From NCBI GenBank assembly GCA_001839685.1, contig MLAK01000874.1, forward strand, positions 1-51,743: a stretch of DNA of 51,743 nt, in the 5' to 3' direction. Shown here one piece after another: positions 30,034 through 40,427 of the stretch. Every line of letters begins with the position of its first letter. Position 1 is the stretch's first letter. The translations under genes were made by a program, and so were the position numbers. Below the pieces are notes generated by a model that saw only the letters and a list, made by a program, of their open reading frames with translations, was not told the DNA's origin and did not search any database. Origin of the DNA: Tritrichomonas foetus. Lineage: Eukaryota > Parabasalia > Tritrichomonadida > Tritrichomonadidae.

Positions 30034-30406
30034 CTCAAAGGTCAGCATTAAGCCCATAAACATATTTTACTTGAGAAATTACTTTATTAGAACAACAAGA
30101 AATATCTAAATTGCTTTTTTGAATGATCTGATTGATCACAACAAAAATTCTGGCAAAACTTCTCTAATGTAGGATAGAAAAATCCGACTCAATAGATCAT
30201 CTAGAAGAGCATTTGGAAACTATTTCACCACTATATTTCAGCCATTCAAATCTATTTTCAGAAAAATAGTCAATCAAACAAACTACATCATTGAAAATAA
30301 TTGTATAATTTTCATTTTTTTGTTCAAAATGTTTTTTGATAAACCCATCTGAAATTATTTGGTCAACATTTGCAAGAAAAGATATGAGTATGTAATTAAT
30401 AAACAA
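30034..30406 (-). pseudogene. unidentified gene remnant with two in-frame stops
   Basis: One minus-strand frame reads from 30406 to a TGA at 30034-30036 with only two internal stops (near 30195 and 30170). It has protein-like composition throughout, including NYTIIFNDVVCLIDYFSENR, FEWLKYSGEIVSKC and FARIFVVINQIIQKSNLDIS. There is no ATG at the upstream end. I do not recognise the family. In DNA this AT-rich a 124-codon frame with two stops is suggestive of recent decay. Confidence 0.45.
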
Positions 30407-30996
30407 TAATTAAGGTTATTCTGCAGCCCAAAAACGAATATCTCATTTCCTGACTACCGGAAGATGTGAGCCGTTTGATTAAATTTGAATAAAATCAATC
30501 AAATAGCGTTAGAGATTGCTTTAGAGATATCATTCAGAATAGATCGATATTATTTTGCCAAGAGAATAAAAACCGTATTTTTTAATTACTTTAAGAACTA
30601 TTGATAGAGCTAGTCGAAAAATAAACTCCAGTTTTTCCATGAGATGGATTCAATCGAATGTGTCTCAAATTTACATCAATTTTCGGTAATAAACTATAAT
30701 GATTCAATTTGATGTGACAACGTATTCATGATTTTCTTCGAAAATAGAAACAATTTGTGATAGATTTCCACGTCATGAAATTTCTAGTATATATATATCG
30801 AATTTCCTGATCACCTTTATTGCATTTTTCCAAAATGCCAATATTATAATTTCTTGAATGATGTTGATTATAATATATTTAGATATATGTTGAACTTCAA
30901 ATTGTGAATTATACAATCCATTGAAAGATCCCCAGTGAATTCACTTTCATATTCCGAAAACCAGAAAATTAATGAAATGTGATATAAAAATTTAAT
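30407..30996. other. intergenic region, nothing recognised
   Basis: AT-rich sequence between the remnant and the small zinc-finger gene; no supported feature. Confidence 0.5.
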
Positions 30997-31224
30997 ATGG
31001 ATGACGACATGAGCCTCATGATTAAACAAATAGAAAAGAAGATGGTTACCTGCCAATATTGCAAAAACTTAGTTGAATTTTATGTTCTTCCCTATCACGA
31101 AAGATTTTGTCAGGAGGTGGTGAAAGAAAAATCAAAGAAAAATTTGATCTTTCCATCAGAATTCCCCGTTGATGACGCATCTTTCTATCTCGGGTCAGAA
31201 TCTGTGAGTTCGGAATGTGAATAA
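30997..31224 (+). CDS. small C2HC zinc-finger-like protein
   Basis: This 75-residue protein contains a zinc-binding pattern C-x2-C-x9-H-x3-C in TCQYCKNLVEFYVLPYHERF followed by C (residues 19-38), the CxxC...P-x-H-x3-C layout of C2HC/TRAF-type fingers that recur in many eukaryotic adaptor proteins. The flanks are charged: a short acidic N-terminus and a C-terminus rich in Ser and Glu. Nothing else identifies a function. The frame starts with ATG and the base composition is coding-like. No Inr-like motif is obvious upstream. It reads in the same direction as the giant coiled-coil gene 400 bases later. It could be an independent small gene or the remains of a longer one. Confidence 0.6.
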   Translation: MDDDMSLMIKQIEKKMVTCQYCKNLVEFYVLPYHERFCQEVVKEKSKKNLIFPSEFPVDDASFYLGSESVSSECE

Positions 31225-31624
31225 TTAAAAATATATTTATTACAAAGAATTTCCAATCATTTTCTTTAAAATCGACTTTTCTGTGTTTTTCATGCTTCAT
31301 ATTTTCACTTCATCTTTATAAAACTCTAATTTATAATAGGCCCTTAAAACAGTGGGAGGTTCCATCGCCTTTTCATTATTGCCAGCGACAGGATAATAAT
31401 CAGATGAATAATAAAATATTATTATTTTACTTATAGAAACAGATCTGAGTTTAAACGATGAAAATTAGATTGAATTATCTATGAATATTCATAAACGATC
31501 ATAATAGTACCAAACTCTCGAGATATGGCACAAATTCTCTGTTCATTTTTCAAAATTGTTATACATTCAAAAAGTTGCGCTAGATTCTAAGAAAAAGTTT
31601 TGTGAAACTCGTTAGATTTGTTTG
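31225..31624. other. intergenic region upstream of the giant gene
   Basis: Presumably holds the promoter of the giant coiled-coil gene. A TTCATTTTTCAAA Inr-like string lies at about 31542-31554, roughly 75 bases before the ATG, and AAAAAGTT occurs twice (about 31569 and 31593). No gene is seen. Confidence 0.4.
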
Positions 31625-34600
31625 ATGTCTTCGAAAAATATCAACAACAAACGATCTCCGTCAATTCTCGGGCAGAGTTTACGGAGGAAACCACCTCCCC
31701 AGCACCTCACAAAGGCCCATCGCTTTTTTCAAGACAAAACTTCCAAACTTCCCCTTCCAATTACGCATTTGCCATACACAACGGGATGCCTCTCGCCCAA
31801 CACACGACCGCCGAAACCGCTTGTTCAAGATATTCCAGCATTTGATCCGGACGATCCTTTTTACCAGATAGAAAAATCAACAAAGGTAATAAATAATTTA
31901 GTTCAAACATATGAAACACAGCAAGAAGATTCAAACTTACAAATGCTTGCCGAATTAGATTCAGCTTTTGCTATTAATGCCCTCGAGCCAAAAGACATCA
32001 TCATTCAAAGCAAGAAGAATGTTGATAATTTAATCAATCAAAATAAAGTTCTGAAAGATAATCAAAATTCTATGCTGGGATCTCTGCAAACTTGGATGCA
32101 ACATGAAGAACAAGTTCTAAGATCACAGGAAGGCAAAATGAAAGATATTCAAAGTGATGTTTTTTCAATGCCAGAAACATCAGAAGATTTGTTTACAATT
32201 CTTAATTCAGAAACAGGTTCAAATCAATCGCGCATCTCAAAAATTGTTAAATTACATTCAGATATTGTTTCAAAGTCTTTTTTAATGATTCACGAATATC
32301 AAAAACGCGACAATGAACAACAAAAACTCATAAAAGACTTACAAGAAAGATGTAAATCAATTTCTCCAATGCCTGGACGAAGAGCCAAAAATCATCAATC
32401 AAATAAAACAGAATTACAAAAACAACTCGAACAAGCAATGAATAGAATTCAAACTCAAGATGACACAATTAAAAGATTAAATGAAAGAATTGAACAATTA
32501 ATTACTCAAGGAATTATGAAATCAGCAAGTAATGATGAATTAGATGAAAACTCTATCCAGAAATCTCATGATATTTTAAATTTAGAAATTAAAGTAGATA
32601 AGCTTCAAAATGAAATCAGCTCTTTAAATGATACAAATTTTTCATTAAAACAACAAATCTCTTCATTAGAAGCTGATAATACTTATTATAAATCACATAT
32701 TGAATCATTAAAAGACTTAGTTGAAGTTGAACGATCAAAAAGAGATGCACAATTACGTGAGTTTTTGAATAAAGCAGCTGATGAAGAAAATAATGGTGAA
32801 AAAGTGAAAACTTCTCAAAAACTAAACGCAAATACAGAATCTGTTGGAAAAATTGTTGCATTAGAAAAAGAAATAAGTGATTTAAAAAATGAAATGAATG
32901 AAGAACGAAGAAAAGCACATGAACAAAACAAAAAAGAAATGGAATCACTTCGAAGAGAATATGAAACTCGGGAACTTGAAATAAAACGACGTCAAATATT
33001 TGAAAGTACAACAGAAACTGAAAAGAAAGTGGTTGAAGCCATGCAAAATCAATGCGATCTAGAAAAAAATGCATTAATTAAAAACTATGATGACAAAATT
33101 CAAGAAATGATGAAAAATAATTCTGATTTAATGAAAAAATCACTTTCTGAAAAAGATGATAAAATTAAAGAACTTCAAAATCTTTTAGAAAAGGTTGTCA
33201 AAGATAATAGTACACCTGATATAAGTGAACATATAGAAAAAATGAAAAGTGAATACGAAGAAAAAGAAATCCAATTAAAAACTGAGCTTCAATCAAGACT
33301 TGAAGAAGCTCGAAGCGATTTCCAAAAACATCAACAGAAATTAATGAGTGATATCAAAGAAAAAGATGAATACATTTCCAAACTCATGCAGATGTTGTGT
33401 GATGAACAAAGTAAACATTCATCGATATTAAATAATGGAAACTTAGAATCAATTAAAGAAGAACTGGATTCGAAAGATATAGAAATTAAAGAATTGAAAG
33501 AACTAAAAGAAAAAGTAGAAGAAGAAAAACTATTGGAAGAAATGATAAAATCTGTTCGTACAGCCGATGGTGATGAAGAAAATGAAGAAATTCAAGAAAT
33601 GAAAATTAAGGCGCAACGTTCATTTGAAATGAAACTCACACAGAAATTAAGAGATCAAAAAATGTCTCTTGATAAGTCATGGCAAGAACAATATGATGTT
33701 TTAACTCAACAATTAAAAGAATTATCAGATGAAAATGAACGCATTTCTTCTCGATTAAATGAAAAAGTGAATGAATTAGAAAGAGAAAATGAAGAATTAA
33801 GAAATAAAAATGATTTTGAAAGTCTTCGTTCAAAAATTCGAGAATTGGAAGAAAATGACCAAAAAAAGGAAAGTCAAATTCGAAAATTCCAAATTGAAAA
33901 CGAACTTTTGAAAAAAGCATCTGAAAAAGGGACCGATGACGATTTTGCTTTAATTGAAATGACTTCGACAATTGCTCAACAGACCGATGAATTAAATAGA
34001 GCTAAAGAAAAATTGAGGGAAACTCTTGAAGAACTTGATGAACTCAAAAAGGCCATGTTAAATCTTCAAAATGACGAGAAAAAGAAAAATAAAGTATCAT
34101 ATGAAGATTTATTGAATATTTTTGAGTTCGTGTCGTGTGACATATTCAGTTATGAACATCAGCCCCAGCTTAATGAAAATTTCGAATCAATGCATGCAAC
34201 ACAACCAAAACGGTTTAAGAAATATTTCGAAGTCAATTCTGATATTTCTCCTGATCTTCAAGAATTAATGCGCAAAAGTAAACCTGTTACTCCAAAGAAT
34301 CAAAGTCAACCACATTTATTTGTAACACTAGAAATGGAAAACACATACGAGTTTGAAAATTTACTCTCTGAAGAAATTGGAAGGACAGATGAAAAACCAG
34401 TTGAGTTATCAAATAATGAAATTGAGGAAAATATTCAAAAAGAAAATAAATCTGATGCATCAGATATTCATGAAAAAGTGAAAATCCGATTGTATCCAAT
34501 AATTTCAATGCAATTCACGAGAGACTTCCCAGAAATTTTAGAAAAGCCCGAAATTGTGTATAAACTTCCCTCACCACGTTCAAATTCCAGTTCAAATTTA

Positions 34601-37600
34601 AGTTCAAATTTATATCAACCTAAAATCGATATTCAAAAATTTGATCCAATCACAATTTCAGCAATTCGTAAGAAATTAAAATTCCGGAATAATATGATCA
34701 TTGAAACTCGTGAACCGCCTAAAAAACCGATTTGTTCATTATTTACTCCGTTTTCACTTTCTTTGGAACAAAATGACCAACTTTTCACGCAAAAGTCGAA
34801 TTTGAATCTTAAAGGCGTGTTTGAAAAAGTAACGCAGTATTCAATTGAAAACGCTGAACTAGTAAATATTTTCGACATTGATCATGTAAATACTCAAGAT
34901 ATCGAAAAGACTGATATTGCTTGTCAAATTGCATCAAAACCACTAATTATTCCAAGAATGGAATATTTCGAACCAACGGAAATATTTTCTTTGTATAAAG
35001 AAGTTGTTTTACCTGATTTTGAAGTTAATATTCAACCTTCAACTGAACAAGTATTTGATAAAATGAACAATCCAATAACTACCCAATTGCTTACTCAGCA
35101 AGGTGAATTAATAAATATCCCACCTATTCATCAGATTGATTCAACAACTCATCCTGCTGCGATTGCAGTTGTAACTGATAACCTTGTTTCAAGTGCACGC
35201 CAAATATCTAAGCAATTACAGCTCGTTGTTAGTGAAATTCAAGCAATTGAACAAGAACCTGACACACAAAGGAAACTTGATATGCAAAAAACTATTGGAT
35301 TGACACTTGAAATCGAAAAAGATTCTCTTGTTTCTGAAATGAAAGAAAGAATTACTCAACTCGAAAGTTTAATGAAAAATACCAACTCTGAAGAAATTGA
35401 TATTAAATCTAAACCAAATTCTTCAAATGATATAACTAGAAAACGATCAAATAATGATAAAAATCCTCAACCAAAGACTAAATTATCAATCCAAAGAGTA
35501 AATTCTCAAGAGTTGATGTTCAAAAGCCAAAAATTCTTTGATGAATCAAATTCTCAACAAGACAAAGAAAATAAAAATAATTTTTCTGGAGCATCAGAGA
35601 TATTTTCTTCGAATCAAACTTTACCAAAAATTCAACTGTCAATGTCAACTGCTCACAATGAAATTATAGAAGGCTTTAAGAAAGAAACACATTTCCATAC
35701 AATGGCACAGCTTGGTTCACTTACTTTTGCGCCTGCTGAAAATGAAAGTCAAATGATTCATCAGAAAATTTATGTTGATTCTTCAGTAAATCATCAAGAT
35801 ATTCAATTTAATCATCAAAATTCTTCAAATAAAGCGGTTAATTTTCAATTTGAAAGTAAAATTGAAGTCAATCAAGAACCTGTTTCCATCCCTGAAAACC
35901 GAACACTAAATAAAGAAATGAAAGAAATGGCAACAAGTGCTGTAGCTTCTAGAATTCAATCAGCTAAACCTGATTCAAATAGAAATGAAAATCATGATAA
36001 TCAGATTGTAGTAATTGAACCTGAAGAACTATCTGAAAGAACAATAATTAATCTAAATAAAGAAAAATCTCATGTAAATATCAATGACCCACCACCAAAT
36101 ACTCCAAAACGAAAAATTAGTTTATCATTTACCAATAGTGTTCTGGCTGATGAAATAAGCAAATCAACTCCAACTTTCGAAAATTTCAAAGCAATACAAA
36201 ATCAACAAAAGCATTTGAATCCTCTAAATTTGATAAAAAGTGTCATTGCTGATGTCGAAACAAACACATCCGAGCAATCGGAAGGAAATGAACAACAGGA
36301 TCTTCAAGAAAATAGTAAGAAATATGCTGAAAATGGAATTCAAACAATTGATACAAGTGTTGTTGTTACACAAAGTCAATATGCTGGAATTGGACTTAAA
36401 GATGCTTTAAAGGTGCCTGAAAAAGAAATTTCTTTAAATGAATCAGCAAGAAATTCAATTCCACCTTCAATATCTTCACTTAAAGAAGAAACTGTCAATA
36501 ATATTCGGAAAAGAGTCCAATTGAACAACGTTCAAGCCGCAAATCGTAGAAAGAATTTCAAGTTCACCCGAACTGTAAATGAATGCATCAATATTGAAGC
36601 TTCTGTTAATATTGAAGCATTAAAAGCTCAAGTGGTTGCTGTTCAAAGTTCAAATAACGCTGATGAAGCTTTAGATGCTCTTGTTCAACTTTCTAAATCC
36701 TTAGATGTTATTAATATTAATCAAAGTGAACCAATTCTGAAACTCCAAAACCAAGATGGAATTTCAACACAATCGCAACTTTACACAGCAGGTAATCCAC
36801 TTATTGCACAAAATGGAAGTGATCATACTGAAGGTTCTATTCTTGAAGAACCAATCGGATTAACCAAAAATAATTCTGAAATGCATGAATTTTTAAGTCG
36901 TAAAAGTTCTGTTTTATTCACTGTGAATGAGTCAAACTTAAAAAGAGCTATAGATACGACAGATGGACTTGCACAAAGATTAATGTCTAAACAAGTGAAC
37001 CACATTAATCACCAAGATGGAATTGTAAAGAAAATGATTGATACAACTTCTGCATTTCTTCGACAAATGGATAAACCGGGTGGTGCAAGTCATTCATCAC
37101 AATCAATGTTTTTACGAAATATGAATGACATTGCAACTGAATTAAGTAATACAATTAGTGAACTTCAAGCTGAAATTTCTGATGATTCTGATCTGAAAAA
37201 CTCTCTGCAAATGGCACGCGATGAATTATCAAAACAAGAAGATTTAATTGCTTCTTTACGTCAGGAAATAATTGACTTAAAACAAAATAAAGATGCGCCA
37301 ACAATATTTAAACAGCTTGTTGATCTTAAAGAAGACCTTGAAAAACTTTTATCCAAGAAAAATCATGGAAAAACTACAGTCACTAAGAAAAACATCTCAG
37401 ATGGAAACAATACAACAAATGATGATTTCACGACTAAAATGGTAAGAGATTTAGACGATGCTGTTCGAATTGCACCAACTTTCTTACGAAGAGCAGCTTC
37501 AGATGCAACTGTTGTTTCAAGTGGTGCTTCGAATTATATAAAAAGAGCAATTGACCTAATTCCAGATTGGGATAAACTTGTTCCAATTCTTGATACTGTT

Positions 37601-39286
37601 ATTGATATTATAAATGGTGGTATAATGAAACGCAGAAACGACGATGTCATTCAACAAATGAATGACCAAAATAATGAACTTTTGAAAGAAATCACAAAAC
37701 TTCGTTCAGATATGATTATCAAAGATCGAGACATTTCTGCAATGAATCTTGCAAACGATAAACAATTAAAACAATTAAGAGTTGCACTTGAAGCAGCAAA
37801 CAGTCAAATAGAAATGCTTGAAAGGCAAATTAAAAACATTGATCGAGATGTTGAAATTAAAACTGCACAAAAAATGGAAAAAGAAAGTTTAGAAAAACTA
37901 ACAAAATCTGAAAAGAAAAACATTGAGCTTTCTCAAGCTCTTGATGATGTTCGAGAACAACTTGAAGCATATAAAAATCGATTTAATGATATTTTCAACC
38001 AAGCTACTGATTCACAAACAAATAATGAGGTTCTCAGAAGTCGTGCAAACGAAATCCTTAAGAAAGCCGATATCGATATGCATAAAGCACGAGTCCTTGA
38101 GAAAATGAATAAAGAAATTACTACTGAAGTTGATAAACTCGAAAAATCACTGGAAACTCTTCGTCACGAGAAAACAATTTCTGATCAAAAAGTAATTGAA
38201 TTGGAAGCAAAGCTTGAAGACCAAAGTAGAAGACATCTTGATGATTTGGCTAAGAAACTTTTCACTGAAGGTGGAAATTCTGTTGGAAATGCAGAAATTC
38301 CAAAATTAATAAAACTTTATCAACAAAGAGCAATGATATATCAGGCACAGCTTGATAAAAAATCAAGTGACATGATTAAAATGAGAGGAAAAAGAGCTGA
38401 TGAGCAAAAAAGCTTAATGTTACTCAAAAGGGAGCTTTCTAGACTTAAAAAAGAAATGAATTTGACTAAGCTAAGATATGAATCATCCCAAAGTGAAATT
38501 TCACTTCTTCACCAAACTGTTGCTAATCGAGATGAAACAATTCGTTTATTAAAACGAGAAATTGATCGTCTTAGAAACCTTCTTAAATCGAAAGCAGTTC
38601 CACTTGCAGAAAAAATTAAAAATTATGAAAAAGCCGAAAATGAAGCCTATGAAGAATCACTTAAAGCAACAAATGCAATTGAAACTGCAAATCGATTGAA
38701 AGAAAGATTTAAAAATACCAAAGCTGCTTCTTCTTATTTCGAAAATGTTGTTAAAAGGCACAAAGAAACTTTGGCACGAATTGAACAAAGACGAAAAGAA
38801 CTAAAAGAAATTGAAAGATCAAACGAACTCGAAAATATTCGTGCAATGGCTCAACTTGTACGCGAATCCGAATTACAAATTCCAGAATCAGTTGTTGTTC
38901 AAATGATGCCTCATCCTGCCCCATTAAAACGTCAATTAAGAAAACCTTTGACAATCGATGATAGAAATAATAACAAAACTGTTTATAAAACTGACGAAAA
39001 TGGAAATTCATTGAGAAATCATGACATTTTCAGTGATGCTTCAAATATTGATGAAATTGCTGCAAATAACCAACCAAAATTCAAAACAACAAGTTATGCA
39101 GATACTCTCCAAATTCTTGGAAGCCTTGTTGGAAAGAAATCACCAAGAACTCTTCAGGAAATGTTGAGAAATGCAAGATATAATAATGTTGTCATTGCAG
39201 TGAATGAAAAACCGCCACCACAACCTAAAAGAGGCCAGAAAAATGTTGCTTCATTGGCTGTAAAGCCTATTCGATTGCCCAAATAA
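31625..39286 (+). CDS. giant coiled-coil protein, probable cytoskeletal component
   Basis: This 2,553-residue protein has no enzymatic motif. Residues 1-70 are basic and proline-rich (RRKPPPQH, RPPKPL). A long coiled coil covers about residues 90-870, dense in Glu, Lys, Gln and Leu heptads. A less helical central part (about 870-1740) is rich in Asn, Ser, Pro and Gln. Three related blocks, AIDTTDGLAQRLM (near 1773), MIDTTSAFLRQMD (near 1802) and AVRIAPTFLRRAA (near 1943), precede a globular-looking segment (1960-2000). A second coiled coil covers about 2005-2410, and a basic proline-rich tail ends IRLPK. Such proteins build the costa, parabasal fibres and basal-body linkers of trichomonads; that role is inference. 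The open frame begins one codon earlier at TTG, so ATG 31625 is used. The first 200 bases are strongly GC-rich compared with the body. Confidence 0.88.
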   Translation: MSSKNINNKRSPSILGQSLRRKPPPQHLTKAHRFFQDKTSKLPLPITHLPYTTGCLSPNTRPPKPLVQDIPAFDPDDPFYQIEKSTKVINNLVQTYETQQEDSNLQMLAELDSAFAINALEPKDIIIQSKKNVDNLINQNKVLKDNQNSMLGSLQTWMQHEEQVLRSQEGKMKDIQSDVFSMPETSEDLFTILNSETGSNQSRISKIVKLHSDIVSKSFLMIHEYQKRDNEQQKLIKDLQERCKSISPMPGRRAKNHQSNKTELQKQLEQAMNRIQTQDDTIKRLNERIEQLITQGIMKSASNDELDENSIQKSHDILNLEIKVDKLQNEISSLNDTNFSLKQQISSLEADNTYYKSHIESLKDLVEVERSKRDAQLREFLNKAADEENNGEKVKTSQKLNANTESVGKIVALEKEISDLKNEMNEERRKAHEQNKKEMESLRREYETRELEIKRRQIFESTTETEKKVVEAMQNQCDLEKNALIKNYDDKIQEMMKNNSDLMKKSLSEKDDKIKELQNLLEKVVKDNSTPDISEHIEKMKSEYEEKEIQLKTELQSRLEEARSDFQKHQQKLMSDIKEKDEYISKLMQMLCDEQSKHSSILNNGNLESIKEELDSKDIEIKELKELKEKVEEEKLLEEMIKSVRTADGDEENEEIQEMKIKAQRSFEMKLTQKLRDQKMSLDKSWQEQYDVLTQQLKELSDENERISSRLNEKVNELERENEELRNKNDFESLRSKIRELEENDQKKESQIRKFQIENELLKKASEKGTDDDFALIEMTSTIAQQTDELNRAKEKLRETLEELDELKKAMLNLQNDEKKKNKVSYEDLLNIFEFVSCDIFSYEHQPQLNENFESMHATQPKRFKKYFEVNSDISPDLQELMRKSKPVTPKNQSQPHLFVTLEMENTYEFENLLSEEIGRTDEKPVELSNNEIEENIQKENKSDASDIHEKVKIRLYPIISMQFTRDFPEILEKPEIVYKLPSPRSNSSSNLSSNLYQPKIDIQKFDPITISAIRKKLKFRNNMIIETREPPKKPICSLFTPFSLSLEQNDQLFTQKSNLNLKGVFEKVTQYSIENAELVNIFDIDHVNTQDIEKTDIACQIASKPLIIPRMEYFEPTEIFSLYKEVVLPDFEVNIQPSTEQVFDKMNNPITTQLLTQQGELINIPPIHQIDSTTHPAAIAVVTDNLVSSARQISKQLQLVVSEIQAIEQEPDTQRKLDMQKTIGLTLEIEKDSLVSEMKERITQLESLMKNTNSEEIDIKSKPNSSNDITRKRSNNDKNPQPKTKLSIQRVNSQELMFKSQKFFDESNSQQDKENKNNFSGASEIFSSNQTLPKIQLSMSTAHNEIIEGFKKETHFHTMAQLGSLTFAPAENESQMIHQKIYVDSSVNHQDIQFNHQNSSNKAVNFQFESKIEVNQEPVSIPENRTLNKEMKEMATSAVASRIQSAKPDSNRNENHDNQIVVIEPEELSERTIINLNKEKSHVNINDPPPNTPKRKISLSFTNSVLADEISKSTPTFENFKAIQNQQKHLNPLNLIKSVIADVETNTSEQSEGNEQQDLQENSKKYAENGIQTIDTSVVVTQSQYAGIGLKDALKVPEKEISLNESARNSIPPSISSLKEETVNNIRKRVQLNNVQAANRRKNFKFTRTVNECINIEASVNIEALKAQVVAVQSSNNADEALDALVQLSKSLDVININQSEPILKLQNQDGISTQSQLYTAGNPLIAQNGSDHTEGSILEEPIGLTKNNSEMHEFLSRKSSVLFTVNESNLKRAIDTTDGLAQRLMSKQVNHINHQDGIVKKMIDTTSAFLRQMDKPGGASHSSQSMFLRNMNDIATELSNTISELQAEISDDSDLKNSLQMARDELSKQEDLIASLRQEIIDLKQNKDAPTIFKQLVDLKEDLEKLLSKKNHGKTTVTKKNISDGNNTTNDDFTTKMVRDLDDAVRIAPTFLRRAASDATVVSSGASNYIKRAIDLIPDWDKLVPILDTVIDIINGGIMKRRNDDVIQQMNDQNNELLKEITKLRSDMIIKDRDISAMNLANDKQLKQLRVALEAANSQIEMLERQIKNIDRDVEIKTAQKMEKESLEKLTKSEKKNIELSQALDDVREQLEAYKNRFNDIFNQATDSQTNNEVLRSRANEILKKADIDMHKARVLEKMNKEITTEVDKLEKSLETLRHEKTISDQKVIELEAKLEDQSRRHLDDLAKKLFTEGGNSVGNAEIPKLIKLYQQRAMIYQAQLDKKSSDMIKMRGKRADEQKSLMLLKRELSRLKKEMNLTKLRYESSQSEISLLHQTVANRDETIRLLKREIDRLRNLLKSKAVPLAEKIKNYEKAENEAYEESLKATNAIETANRLKERFKNTKAASSYFENVVKRHKETLARIEQRRKELKEIERSNELENIRAMAQLVRESELQIPESVVVQMMPHPAPLKRQLRKPLTIDDRNNNKTVYKTDENGNSLRNHDIFSDASNIDEIAANNQPKFKTTSYADTLQILGSLVGKKSPRTLQEMLRNARYNNVVIAVNEKPPPQPKRGQKNVASLAVKPIRLPK

Positions 39287-40126
39287 TTTTTTTTCTGTAT
39301 TATATAATATTTTATGTGAATCTAATTAGAGTATTATTGTTTTTATGTAAATATATAGATTATGTTTTTCCGATTTAATTATTATTATTATAAAATTTTT
39401 TTTATTTTTATTATTGGTAATATCATAAAAGGTTATAAAATGTTTTCCAGATTTTCCGAAAGAACGAATTATTAAATATAGACAGATGTATTCATTTGAG
39501 ATGAGAAATGATAGTTTATAAGCGATCACATTGACACCAAGCTTTCGTGAGTTTAGAAAAATCTGACAAATCAATGAGAATATTTGAGAATTTTGGTTGA
39601 TTATTTATTTATTTATTTATTCATGCTTAGCTTCTTTCAATGCGTTAAAATGACTGAACAAAACAGTTAAAGAATGAGAAAATAAATTATTTTTTCTTCA
39701 ATAAATAATCAATGAAGATGATTCAAAGTTATTTTTTCAAATTTAAGGAAATGAAAATTTGCAGAATCTCACTTAAATAATTCTGAGATATCTTTAATAC
39801 TAAATAGGCATCTTTTTGAATGGTAATTATCGAAAATTGAAAAATATTCAAGAAGTGATCATGGTGAATTGAATTTTTATGGCACTATTTCAAACCCAGA
39901 AAAGAATAAATTTCTACATAGTTGATTTATCCGCTCTGAATCAAGTTGCAGGAGATAATGGTTCCTCTCTTTTGTAAAAAAAAAGAATCACATGATTTCA
40001 GTCGTGGATCAAGCTGGAAATGTTGAAATATGGTTTGAAAAGAATTTTGATACAATTCAAATAAATTGAAAAAGCTATCACAAATTGTCTTTCTCTTATA
40101 ACTTTGTGATAATAATGCAGTGAGTA
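39287..40126. other. intergenic region with a TTTA microsatellite
   Basis: AT-rich spacer after the giant gene. A TTTA repeat at about 39601-39621 and ATT runs near 39378-39388 are the only visible structures; no gene is supported. Confidence 0.5.
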
Positions 40127-40259
40127 TTATTTCTAGAATACAAATCTTCTATTTGCATAAATGTAATGTATACAACCATCATTTTTTAAACTCATTCGAC
40201 TTTGGATTTATTTCAAAGATCCTTTCAAACCAAATAGAAGATTTGTATTCTAGAAATAA
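40127..40259. repeat. perfect 29-bp inverted repeat
   Basis: The left arm 40127-40155 (beginning TTATTTCTAGAATACAAATC) and the right arm 40231-40259 are exact reverse complements over 29 bases, separated by 75 bases. The pair would form a strong cruciform or RNA hairpin. It lies about 170 bases upstream of the kinase start at 40428. A small terminal-inverted-repeat element (MITE-like, 133 bases) is possible, but no clear target-site duplication is visible at the ends. Confidence 0.85.
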
Positions 40260-40395
40260 AATAATTTGTGTATGATTATTTTTACTGTTCAGAAAATCTT
40301 CTTCTTTTTAATATCTAACAAAAGGTTAGTTGAATCTTTCAATTTGAAATGTGTAATTGAAAAGAGCAGAAAATTGAGAAGTACAGAAAACCCAG

Positions 40396-40403
40396 TCACT
40401 TCA
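40396..40403 (+). promoter_or_regulatory. Inr-like initiator of the kinase at 40.4 kb
   Basis: TCACTTCA ends 24 bases before the ATG at 40428 and fits the parabasalid Inr. Confidence 0.5.
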
Positions 40404-40427
40404 AAAGGTGAAAATTGTAGAAACTAA

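Noticed and set aside
32616..33074. Long minus-strand open frames within the giant gene
   Set aside because: They are antisense shadows of a coiled-coil coding region, rich in Phe, Leu and His because the sense strand is rich in Lys, Glu and Asp codons.
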